A stretch of 64,000 bases of DNA, from positions 620,001 through 684,000 of the forward strand of contig NZ_CP065958.1 of assembly GCF_041270065.1 (NCBI RefSeq), written 5' to 3'. A program made the translations under genes and the position numbers. Numbering within the stretch: position 1 is the first letter of the stretch; every line of letters starts with the position of its first letter. Origin of the DNA: Streptomyces fradiae (GTDB lineage: Bacteria > Actinomycetota > Actinomycetes > Streptomycetales > Streptomycetaceae). A model generated the notes under the pieces. The model made no database searches. It was not told the origin of the DNA and was given only the letters and a program-made list of their open reading frames with translations. Below are positions 25,253-31,959 of this stretch, piece by piece.

Positions 25253-26545
25253 CTAGGTCCCGGGGAGGACGGCTGCCGTGCTCGGGGTGCCGTAGACCTT
25301 GAGCTCGTAGAGGGAGTAGCCGTACGGGGTGGCGCGCTGGGTGCCGTACATCCGCAGGTAGCGGGCGGTGCCGGTCACCGGGACCTCGTCGGTGCCGCCG
25401 TCGCCGGTCGTGGTGCTGTGGAGATCGGTCCAGGTGGTGCCGTCGAGGGAGCCCTGCAGTCGGTACGCGCGGGCGTACGCCGCCTCCCAGTCGAGCCGGA
25501 CCCGGGAGAGCGCGGCGGGGGCGCCGAGGTCGACGCGCAGCCACTGCGGGTCGACGCCCTCGGCGGAGGCCCAGCGGCTGCCGGACTGTCCGTCGACGGC
25601 CTTGCCGGCTTCGAGCCCGGAGGCCTCGACGGAGGAGGCGGTGGCGGGACGGCCCTGGGAGAGCAGGGTGTCGGGGGTGGGGGTGGGCGTTGGTGTGGGC
25701 GTGGGCGTGGGCGTGCCGGAGTCGGTCAGCTGGTAGGCGCGCAGGTTGCGGAGCAGCAGATAGGTGTCGCGCAGCGAGCCGGAGCTGTCGCCGAGGGAGC
25801 GGTAGATGCCCCACTTGGGCCGCACCCGGTCGGCGAGGAAGGTGTCGACCCCGGTCTTGGTGGCGTCGACGACGGTGGTGCCGCCGCTCTTGACGACCCA
25901 GCGGACGGAGCCCGCCGTGCCGTCGCCGATCTTCATCTCGTACTCGATGTCGATCCACTTGTTCTGCAGCGGTTCGAGGTCGGTGCGGCCGACCAGGATG
26001 CCGCCGGCGAAGATCTTGTGCTCGATGGTCTGCCTGCCGTTGACGCGGCGCAGCGACGTGACGGTGATGGGCGAGGAGCCGTCGCCGGGCTGCTTGGTCT
26101 GCATGATGTGGGTGAAGGTGGTGGTCGCCATCAGCGAGCTCGGGATGTACATCGAGTACGTGACCCGCCAGGTCTGGCCCTGCTTCCAGGAGAGGTAGCT
26201 CGTCGAGGAGGTGCGGTTGCCGGTCACCTCCTGGCGCTGGCGGTCGGTGGCGGAGTCGCGGTCCACCATGTGCATGTCGAAGCGGTAGGCGTCGCCGGCG
26301 ACCTTGATGTGCGGCTGCCCGCCGGGGTGCGAGTCGGCCCGGTCGTCCTCGACGGTCTCGAAGGCGCCGAGACCCTGGACGGCGGGATCAGGTGACCAGC
26401 GGAGCGTCCAGGCGGCCGCGGGTGCGGCGTCGGCGTGGGGCGGCGCGGTGAGGGTGCCGAACAGGGCGAGGGCCAGGGCGCTGAGGGCCGCCGCGAGAAC
26501 GGCCGGGATCGTGCGCCGTCGGGCCGAGTGTGCCGGTCGTGCCAT
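25253..26545 (-). CDS. Secreted polysaccharide-lyase-like protein with discoidin domain
   Basis: A 430-residue secreted protein. A signal peptide with an RRR n-region ends near residue 41 (HADA-A). Residues about 45-265 resemble the heparin-lyase I/concanavalin-like fold (TWRVTYSMYIPSSLMATTTF, NKWIDIEYEMKIG). A (TP)7 linker follows at about 272-285. The C-terminus is an F5/8 type C (discoidin) domain, about 288-425 (WASAEGVDPQWLRVDLGA, RYLRMYGTQR). The product should bind and possibly cut an external polysaccharide; the substrate is unknown. A GGAGG site precedes the ATG. A GTTAG/CTGAC imperfect palindrome lies 68 bases upstream and may control it. Confidence 0.82.
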   Translation of the reverse strand: MARPAHSARRRTIPAVLAAALSALALALFGTLTAPPHADAAPAAAWTLRWSPDPAVQGLGAFETVEDDRADSHPGGQPHIKVAGDAYRFDMHMVDRDSATDRQRQEVTGNRTSSTSYLSWKQGQTWRVTYSMYIPSSLMATTTFTHIMQTKQPGDGSSPITVTSLRRVNGRQTIEHKIFAGGILVGRTDLEPLQNKWIDIEYEMKIGDGTAGSVRWVVKSGGTTVVDATKTGVDTFLADRVRPKWGIYRSLGDSSGSLRDTYLLLRNLRAYQLTDSGTPTPTPTPTPTPTPDTLLSQGRPATASSVEASGLEAGKAVDGQSGSRWASAEGVDPQWLRVDLGAPAALSRVRLDWEAAYARAYRLQGSLDGTTWTDLHSTTTGDGGTDEVPVTGTARYLRMYGTQRATPYGYSLYELKVYGTPSTAAVLPGT

Positions 26546-26612
26546 GCGCCACCTCCGGGTGGGGGACGGGACGGGCGTGATGGGTGCACGACATGCTGCC
26601 CTCGCGGCAGGA

Positions 26613-26631
26613 GTTAGTAAAGGTTCCTGAC
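26613..26631. promoter_or_regulatory. Imperfect palindrome upstream of the secreted lyase-like gene
   Basis: GTTAGTAAA-G-GTTCCTGAC is a 9-1-9 imperfect inverted repeat in an AT-richer patch. It resembles the GTTAGGAAA/TTTCCTAAC elements I recall upstream of secreted carbohydrate-active genes in Streptomyces. It probably overlaps the promoter of the gene starting at 26545. The binding protein is unknown. Confidence 0.5.
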
Positions 26632-26645
26632 AGTCTTCGGGTGCA

Positions 26646-26692
26646 GAAAACGGCGACGGGGTGGCCGGACCGAAGTCCTGCCACCCCGTCGC
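26646..26692 (-). terminator. Rho-independent terminator of tRNA-Leu
   Basis: On the minus strand the arm at 26692-26680 (GCGACGGGGTGGC) pairs perfectly with the arm at 26665-26653 (GCCACCCCGTCGC), a 13-bp stem with a 14-base loop. It is followed on that strand by CG and TTTT (26650-26647). The pattern is a classic intrinsic terminator. Confidence 0.8.
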
Positions 26693-26712
26693 TCGAAGAT
26701 CCCGAGGAACCG

Positions 26713-26800
26713 TGGTGTCCGAGGGGGGACTTGAACCCCCACGCCCGATAAAGGGCACTAGCACCTCAAGCTAGCGCGTCTGCCATTCCGCCACCCGGAC
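26713..26800 (-). tRNA. tRNA-Leu(GAG)
   Basis: The 88-base gene reads GTCCGGGTGGCGGAATGGCA at the 5' end on the minus strand. The anticodon loop TTGAGGT gives anticodon GAG (codons CUC/CUU). A long variable arm marks a class II tRNA, the T loop has GGTTCAAGTCC, and the acceptor stem GTCCGGG pairs with CTCGGAC. The discriminator A is followed by an encoded CCA at 26715-26713. All stems close, and a terminator lies 21 bases downstream. Confidence 0.95.
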
Positions 26801-26964
26801 AGGTGAGCCGTCCCGGGCCCTGCGGCCCGCGGCGACATGGATCAATCTATCAGGTGTTCGAGCCGTCGATCACCACGTTTTCGGTGGTCAGCGCCGTGCG
26901 CGGACCCCCGGCCCGGTACCCCCGCCGTGGACGGCCGGCGATCGGGGCTTGGCATACTGCTGCG

Positions 26965-27810
26965 ATGCCGCCGACGCAGCACGCCGCCGCCCCCGCACCG
27001 GAGCCCTTCGTCCCGCACCCGTCTCCGCCCGCGGGCCTCTCCCCCGAGGCGATATCCGCCGACCCGCCGCCGCTGGCCGGGCCCACCCTCCTCACCCAGT
27101 CCTGGCTGGATCTCGCCTTTCTGCACTGGGCCGTGGACCCCGCCGAGGTCGCGCCTCTGCTGCCGCCGGGAACGGTGCCCGACACCTTCGAAGGGGCCGC
27201 GCACGTCGGGCTCGTGGCGTTCCGGATGCACCGGGTGGGCTGGTTCCGGCTCCCGGGCGTGCCGTATCTCGGCAGCTTCCCGGAGACGAACGTGCGCCTG
27301 TACTCGGTCGACGAGCACGGCCGCCGGGGCGTGGTGTTCCGCTCGTTGGACGCCTCACGGCTGCTGCCGGTGGCGATCGGGCGCTGGGCGTTCCGGATCC
27401 CGTACGTCTGGTCGCGGATGGCGGTCCGGCGGGACGGCGACACCCTCACGTACACGAGCCGCCGGCGCTGGCCGGGGCCGCGCGGCGCGCGCGGCGACCT
27501 CGCCGTACGGATCGGGGAGCGGGTGGCCGAGCCGACCGCCCTCGAGCACTTCCTCACCGCCCGCTGGGGCCTGCACACCACGGCCCTCGGCCGCCCGCGC
27601 CTGCTGCCGAACGTGCACCCGCGCTGGCCGCTGCACCGGGCCGAACTCCTCTCGTACGACGAGGATCTCATCGCCGCGGCCGGACTCACCCGGCCGCCGG
27701 GCGACCCGGTGAGCGTGCTCTACTCCCCCGGCGTGCCGGTCCGCTTCGGCCCGCCGGCCCGTGTCCCGGCCCGCATCCCGGCCCCGCGTCGGCCGGGCCC
27801 GGCCTCGTGA
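26965..27810 (+). CDS. DUF2071 (YqjF-like) family protein
   Basis: A 281-residue protein with the DUF2071 pattern: QSWLDLAFLHWAVDPAEVAP, a phrase near PLLPPGTVPDTFEG, and FPETNVRLYSVDEHGRRGVV, then a C-terminal PLHRAELLSY. The fold is thought to be related to acetoacetate decarboxylase, but no catalytic lysine is assigned and the function is unknown. The ATG at 26965 gives a start just ahead of a disordered Pro-rich leader. It ends in a GTGA overlap with the next gene, so the two are coupled. Confidence 0.78.
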   Translation: MPPTQHAAAPAPEPFVPHPSPPAGLSPEAISADPPPLAGPTLLTQSWLDLAFLHWAVDPAEVAPLLPPGTVPDTFEGAAHVGLVAFRMHRVGWFRLPGVPYLGSFPETNVRLYSVDEHGRRGVVFRSLDASRLLPVAIGRWAFRIPYVWSRMAVRRDGDTLTYTSRRRWPGPRGARGDLAVRIGERVAEPTALEHFLTARWGLHTTALGRPRLLPNVHPRWPLHRAELLSYDEDLIAAAGLTRPPGDPVSVLYSPGVPVRFGPPARVPARIPAPRRPGPAS

Positions 27811-28232
27811 CCGGCGGACGCGCCACCGGCGCCGCCCGCTACATCCGCTTCCAGGGCACGGAGCGCAGCCCGCGCGGACACTTCCCGGGCGTCTTCGCGC
27901 TGGCCAACGGCCTGGCCCGCAAGGGCCTGCCGAGCGAGGCGGAGCATCGCTTCTGGCGGGCGGCCAACGACTGGTACGACGCCGCGTACCCCGACCCGTC
28001 GCAGACCGATCCGGAGGTCTACGACCCCGCGGTGAACCCCGGCGCGGTGGCCTGGTTCAAGAGCACCGCCGGCCACCTCCTCGACCGCGTACCGGGCTAC
28101 CTGGCGCTGCTCGCCGCGCACGGGGTGGCGTGCGAGCGGATCGAGTCGGCGGATCCGGGCCGGATCGTGTACGAGGACGAGGTGCAGGTCGTCGCGGTGC
28201 CGTGGAGCCGTCCGGGGCTCGACACCCCTTAG
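27807..28232 (+). CDS. Conserved hypothetical protein
   Basis: A 141-residue soluble protein I do not recognise as a named family. It contains FPGVFALANGLARKGLPSEA, EHRFWRAANDWYDAAYPDPS and a C-terminal GRIVYEDEVQVVAVPW. It looks like a small mixed alpha/beta domain with several conserved aromatic residues. Its GTG lies inside the stop codon of the DUF2071 gene, implying translational coupling and perhaps a joint role. The stop overlaps the convergent NTF2-like gene by four bases. Confidence 0.68.
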   Translation: MTGGRATGAARYIRFQGTERSPRGHFPGVFALANGLARKGLPSEAEHRFWRAANDWYDAAYPDPSQTDPEVYDPAVNPGAVAWFKSTAGHLLDRVPGYLALLAAHGVACERIESADPGRIVYEDEVQVVAVPWSRPGLDTP

Positions 28233-28630
28233 GCTCCGGCCGCCTCGCCGGCCTCCTGCGCGATGCGCTCGAACTGGGCGCCCATCGCCTCGGCCAGGGC
28301 CTGCGCGGCGGAGAGCGGCCGGACCATGACGGTGAAGTCGTCGATCTTGCCGTCCTCGTCGAAGTGGAGGAAGTCGCAGCCCTGGATCCGCTTCCCGCCG
28401 ACGGTGGCGGTGAAGACCAGGGCGTGGTCGCGGCCGCCGGGGTCGGCGATCTCCCGCACGTACGTGAAGTCCTCGAAGACCCGCAGCACTCCGCGGAGGA
28501 TGGCCGCGGTGATCGCCTTGCCCGGGTACGGCTTGAAGGCGACCGGGCTGGTGAAGACGACGTCCTCGGCGAGCAGCGCCTCGACGGCGGCCGTGTCGCG
28601 GTCCTCCACGGCCTTGCGGAACGGGTGCAT
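28229..28630 (-). CDS. NTF2-like (SnoaL-type) protein
   Basis: A 133-residue cone-shaped NTF2-fold protein: FRKAVEDRDTAAVEALLAED, AFKPYPGKAITAAILRGVLR and FLHFDEDGKIDDFTVMVRPL. Such proteins bind or isomerise small hydrophobic ligands, and some are polyketide cyclases. No clear catalytic Asp/His dyad is recognised, so a ligand-binding role is equally possible. The start at 28630 is preceded by GAGGAGAGG. An AT-rich divergent region lies upstream. The stop overlaps the convergent hypothetical gene. Confidence 0.75.
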   Translation of the reverse strand: MHPFRKAVEDRDTAAVEALLAEDVVFTSPVAFKPYPGKAITAAILRGVLRVFEDFTYVREIADPGGRDHALVFTATVGGKRIQGCDFLHFDEDGKIDDFTVMVRPLSAAQALAEAMGAQFERIAQEAGEAAGA

Positions 28631-28826
28631 GGTCCAGCCTCTCCTCGGTCGACCGACTCATCCATCGACACTCGACTCGATACTAAACAAATTGAATATG
28701 CACCTCGGAGAGTACGGTGGGCGGTGCGGGCTGTCCAGACCACTCGTCCGTGTGCCCCTCAGCGGCGCGGCGCCCCGGCCACGTAGGCTCACGGCGGCGC
28801 GGCGCTTGCGACGAGGAGGAGACCCA
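28631..28826. promoter_or_regulatory. Divergent region with an AT-rich patch
   Basis: This gap separates the NTF2-like gene (minus) from the gene at 28827 (plus). A 24-base AT-rich segment at 28678-28701 (ACTAAACAAATTGAATATG) stands out in this GC-rich DNA and probably holds a promoter or operator. On the minus strand TAGTAT at 28685-28680 could be a -10 box, but no clear -35 is seen. Confidence 0.4.
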
Positions 28827-29591
28827 TTGAACGCCACCGAGGATGACCGGCTCCGGCTGGACGAGGCCGACGTCCGCAACGCGAAGACGACGCTGGTCCA
28901 GCTCCTCGCGCGGGCCGGGGTCTACTCCGGGGACGCGGAGGAGCTGATCGGGCTCGTCGAGGCGGGTGCCCTCGCGCTGGCGCAACGGGAGCTGGACGCG
29001 CTCGCCGCCGAGGCACCGGGCGGAGAGGCTCCTTACGCCGAGGGGTGGCTGGACGGCGCCCGGGCCGCCGCCGAGGAGCTCGGCGCCCGCGCGGAGCTGA
29101 CCCTGCGACAGGCCGTGGGCCGCGGCGGCGCGGAAGGCGAGGGAGGCGCCGGCGCGGAGCCGCGCACGCCGGTGGGCCGGATGGAGCTGGAGCGGGCCAA
29201 GGTGGTCGTGCTGCCGCTCTATCTCTCCTTCACCGATGTGTCCGACCTCGACCCGGAGGTCTCGGAGCAGGTCCTCACGGCCGTGCTCGGGACGATGACG
29301 GCACGTCAGCGGGCCGCGTACGCGGGCAGGTTGACGCGCTTCGCGGAGGACGGGCGCGAGCGCGTGGCCCGGATGTACGCGGAGTACGGCCCGGGCAGTA
29401 CCATCGCCATCCACGGCCGTTACTCCCTGCTGCACTCCCCCACCAGCATCGCCGTCCTGGAACGCCTGCTGACGACGCCGGAGGAGCTGCGCGTCGAGTG
29501 GGACGCGGCCGAGCTGCCTCCCGCCTGGTTGGACGGGCTGACCCGGGCCTGGGAAGCGGCGGCGGCCACCGCCGGCAGCCTCCCCTCATGA
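28827..29591 (+). CDS. Conserved hypothetical protein, TTG start
   Basis: A 254-residue soluble protein, unrecognised. The N-terminal helix bundle (DEADVRNAKTTLVQLLARAG) is followed by an acidic/Ala/Gly-rich segment near 100-120. A C-terminal part contains LYLSFTDVSDLDPEVSEQVL and SPTSIAVLERLLTTPEELRV. The TTG at 28827 is chosen because GAGGAGGAGACC sits at ideal distance, and no ATG or GTG fits as well. It ends in an ATGA overlap with the Nudix gene, so the pair is an operon. Function unknown. Confidence 0.68.
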   Translation: MNATEDDRLRLDEADVRNAKTTLVQLLARAGVYSGDAEELIGLVEAGALALAQRELDALAAEAPGGEAPYAEGWLDGARAAAEELGARAELTLRQAVGRGGAEGEGGAGAEPRTPVGRMELERAKVVVLPLYLSFTDVSDLDPEVSEQVLTAVLGTMTARQRAAYAGRLTRFAEDGRERVARMYAEYGPGSTIAIHGRYSLLHSPTSIAVLERLLTTPEELRVEWDAAELPPAWLDGLTRAWEAAAATAGSLPS

Positions 29592-30403
29592 CCCCCGGGC
29601 CGCCGCACGCCACACCGCCGGTCGACTTCCTCGACACCGGCGCCGGCGCCGATGCCGGCACCGACGCCGGCACATCGGCCGGTGACGCCCACCGGATCGA
29701 CTTCGTCGAGTGCCCGCCGCCCCCGCTCTCCGCCGACGAGCACCGCGAGGTCGACCGTCGCTGGGCGGCGACCACGGCCGCCAATCCGGCGGCCTTCGAC
29801 GGCCCGATCGTCGCCGTGCTGGCCCTCGGCCGCCCCGCGCCCGGCCGCACGGCGGTGCGGTGGGCCCGGATGACGTACCGGCACCGCGCGCTGCGGGCGT
29901 TACGGCCGGCCGGGGCGGTCCCGGGTTCCGTCTTCGTGACGGTGCTGCAGCCCACCGACGAGGGCCTGGTGCTCGGGCGCGGCTCGCGCACGACGGCGGC
30001 GCCCGGCCGCTGGAGCCTGCCGGGCGGCGGCGCCGAACCGCCGCCGCCGGGAGGTTCGTTGGACCTCGCCGTGCTCCGGCGGCACGCGGCCGTCGAGCTG
30101 GCCGAGGAAGTCGGCCTCGCCGTACCGGAGTCGGAGCTGCGGCTGTGGGGAGTGAGCCGCGGGGCGCGGTACGGCAGCCTCGGTTTCTACTTCCTGGCCC
30201 CGGGCGTCGCGGCCGCGCGGGTGCGCCGGTGCCACGCCGCGGTCGTCGCGGAGGAGCGGGCGCGCGGCCTGGTCCCCGAGCTCGACGCCCTGGCCTTCGC
30301 CGCGCCCGACGCCGTACCACCGGACGCCGCGCCGGAGCCGTACGCCGACTATCTGCCCCAACTCCTCGCCCGCTACCGGGCGAACCGTGACCGAGCGGGC
30401 TGA
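29588..30403 (+). CDS. Nudix hydrolase with TTA codon
   Basis: A 271-residue protein. An N-terminal acidic/low-complexity segment (repeats of DAGTDAGTSAG) precedes a Nudix domain at about 118-200. The box is degenerate: after LPGGGAEPPPPGGSLDLAVL comes VELAEEVGL, so the REUXEEXGU arginine is replaced and the G-x5-E spacing is stretched. The catalytic EE pair is kept. Codon 105 is TTA (29900-29902), the leucine codon read by bldA tRNA in Streptomyces, so expression may be developmentally limited. The start is coupled (ATGA) to the upstream gene. Confidence 0.8.
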   Translation: MTPGPPHATPPVDFLDTGAGADAGTDAGTSAGDAHRIDFVECPPPPLSADEHREVDRRWAATTAANPAAFDGPIVAVLALGRPAPGRTAVRWARMTYRHRALRALRPAGAVPGSVFVTVLQPTDEGLVLGRGSRTTAAPGRWSLPGGGAEPPPPGGSLDLAVLRRHAAVELAEEVGLAVPESELRLWGVSRGARYGSLGFYFLAPGVAAARVRRCHAAVVAEERARGLVPELDALAFAAPDAVPPDAAPEPYADYLPQLLARYRANRDRAG

Positions 30404-30708
30404 GGTGCCGACGGCAGGACCGGGCCGTGCCGCGACCTCGACGGGGACGGGGGAGGTTTCCCGTCGGGGCGACTCCTCCAGGGCGCCACCCGGTCCGTGC
30501 CGTGGGACGCGAGGGTCTCCCCGTGCCGCGGGGGCTCGCGTCGTGCTCCCCATCCTGACCAACACCCGCCGTCCCGGCCAGGGTTGCCGGGCTGCGTGAA
30601 CACGCTCTGGCGCGATCGCGCCACTCCCTCCGGCCCGGCCGGGGCCGTGAGCTGCACGTCTACTATGAACCCCGCCGGAGTGGGCGGAGCGGAGAGGACA
30701 CGGAATCG
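30404..30708. other. 305-base gap before the BlaI-type gene
   Basis: No convincing gene is seen. The stretch is GC-rich and has no T-run terminator. A TACTAT sequence at 30661-30666, about 43 bases before the BlaI-like ATG, is a plausible -10 box, but the -35 position is poor. A GGAGAGGA ribosome site ends it. Confidence 0.35.
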
Positions 30709-31077
30709 ATGCGTCGGCTGGGGGACCTGGAGGCGGAGATCATGGACCGCTTCTGGAAGTGGAACCGCCCGGCCACCGTGCGCGAGATCGTCGACGACAT
30801 CAACCGGCACCGGGACATCGCCTACACCACCGTCACCACGGTGACCACGATCCTCTTCCACAAGGCCTATCTGACCCGCGCCCGCGAGGGCCGGATCTGG
30901 GTCTACCGGGCCGCCGCCACCCGCGAGGACTACGCGGCGGCGCTGATGGCGGACGGCCTCGACGCCGGCGAGGACCGGCCCGCCGCGCTCGCCGCCTTCG
31001 TCGGAAACCTCGACCCACACGAACTCGCCGCCCTGCGCTCGGCGTTGCGCGCGGCCGAGCGGCGGGCCGAGGGCTGA
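30709..31077 (+). CDS. BlaI/MecI/CopY-type transcriptional repressor
   Basis: A 122-residue winged-helix repressor: MRRLGDLEAEIMDRFWKWNR, ATVREIVDDINRHRDIAYTT, VTTVTTILFHKAYLTRAREG, and a C-terminal dimerisation part (YAAALMADGLDAGEDRPAAL). The family usually pairs with a membrane peptidase sensor (BlaR/MecR) or a CopB/CopY metal system. Here neither is adjacent. Streptomyces have several such lone BlaI-like genes. The regulator faces the methyltransferase gene (convergent), so its targets are probably elsewhere or itself. Confidence 0.87.
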   Translation: MRRLGDLEAEIMDRFWKWNRPATVREIVDDINRHRDIAYTTVTTVTTILFHKAYLTRAREGRIWVYRAAATREDYAAALMADGLDAGEDRPAALAAFVGNLDPHELAALRSALRAAERRAEG

Positions 31078-31120
31078 ACGCCGAGCGGGCGTCCGACGCG
31101 GTCGGGCCTTCCGGGTCCGG

Positions 31121-31903
31121 TCAGAGGCGGCGGACGCGGAGCACACTGGTCTGCATCGGCAGGGTGAACTCGCCCGCGGAGGTCTCCGGGCGGCTCGCCA
31201 GGTACGCGCGGATGCGGGCGAGGAGGGCCGCGCGGTCCTCCTCCGGCATGACGATCATGCCCGCGCGGGTCGCGAGGGTCGCGAGGAGGGAGTCGGCGGT
31301 GCGGAGCTGACCGTGGTCGAAGCCGGCCTGTTGCGGCGAGCCGAAGCGGGGCGAGCCGGTGGCCGGCAGGTGCATGCTCTCCGTCGCGGCGCGCCAGCTC
31401 GCAGGGGTGTCACGGGGGCCGACGGCCGCGGGACCGCTGACCCGGGCGAGCCCGTCGACCCAGGCGACGGAGTCGTCCATGACGTTCCACAGGCCGGCCA
31501 GGACACCGCCGGGCGCGAGGACCCGCGCGATCTCGGGCCCGGCGACCGCCATGTCGAACCAGTGCATGGCGTTGCCGGCCACCACCGCGTCGACCGAGCC
31601 GTCGGGCAGCGGAATCGACTCGGCGCTTCCCTGCAGGGCCCGCACCTCCGGCAGCGCGCGGCGCAGCTCGGCGAGCATCGCGCCATCGGGTTCCACCGCC
31701 ACGGCATCCGCGCCCACGCCTGCGGCGAGGAGCGTGGCGGTCAGCTTGCCGGTGCCGGCACCCAGGTCGAGCACCCGCGGACCTGGGGCGGCCTCCAGGG
31801 CCCACCGCACGGCGGTCTGCGCGTAGTCGGGACGGTGCGCGGCATAGGCGACGGCAGCGGCGCCGAACGACGAGGCGTGAAGCTTGTGTTCGTCTCGTTC
31901 CAT
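31121..31903 (-). CDS. Class I SAM-dependent methyltransferase
   Basis: A 260-residue methyltransferase with a Rossmann SAM fold. Motif I is RVLDLGAGTGKLTATLLAAG near residues 43-62, motif II is DAVAVEPDGAMLAELR, and the post-II region ends SVDAVVAGNAMHWFD, typical of the UbiE/trans-aconitate-like group. The substrate is not predictable. The N-terminus has SFGAAAVAYAAHRPDYAQTA, a feature of this group. The gene is convergent with the BlaI-like gene and lies 56 bases after the kinase-MFS gene on the opposite reading direction of its terminator, so it may be independently expressed. Confidence 0.83.
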   Translation of the reverse strand: MERDEHKLHASSFGAAAVAYAAHRPDYAQTAVRWALEAAPGPRVLDLGAGTGKLTATLLAAGVGADAVAVEPDGAMLAELRRALPEVRALQGSAESIPLPDGSVDAVVAGNAMHWFDMAVAGPEIARVLAPGGVLAGLWNVMDDSVAWVDGLARVSGPAAVGPRDTPASWRAATESMHLPATGSPRFGSPQQAGFDHGQLRTADSLLATLATRAGMIVMPEEDRAALLARIRAYLASRPETSAGEFTLPMQTSVLRVRRL

Positions 31904-31959
31904 CCGGTCACGCTAGGGGAACGACGTGCGTTCGGCCACCCTGCCGCCACCCTGCCGGC

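Noticed and set aside
27356..27720. Possible extra genes in other frames within the DUF2071 region.
   Set aside because: No ribosome sites and no domain; codon bias favours the named genes.
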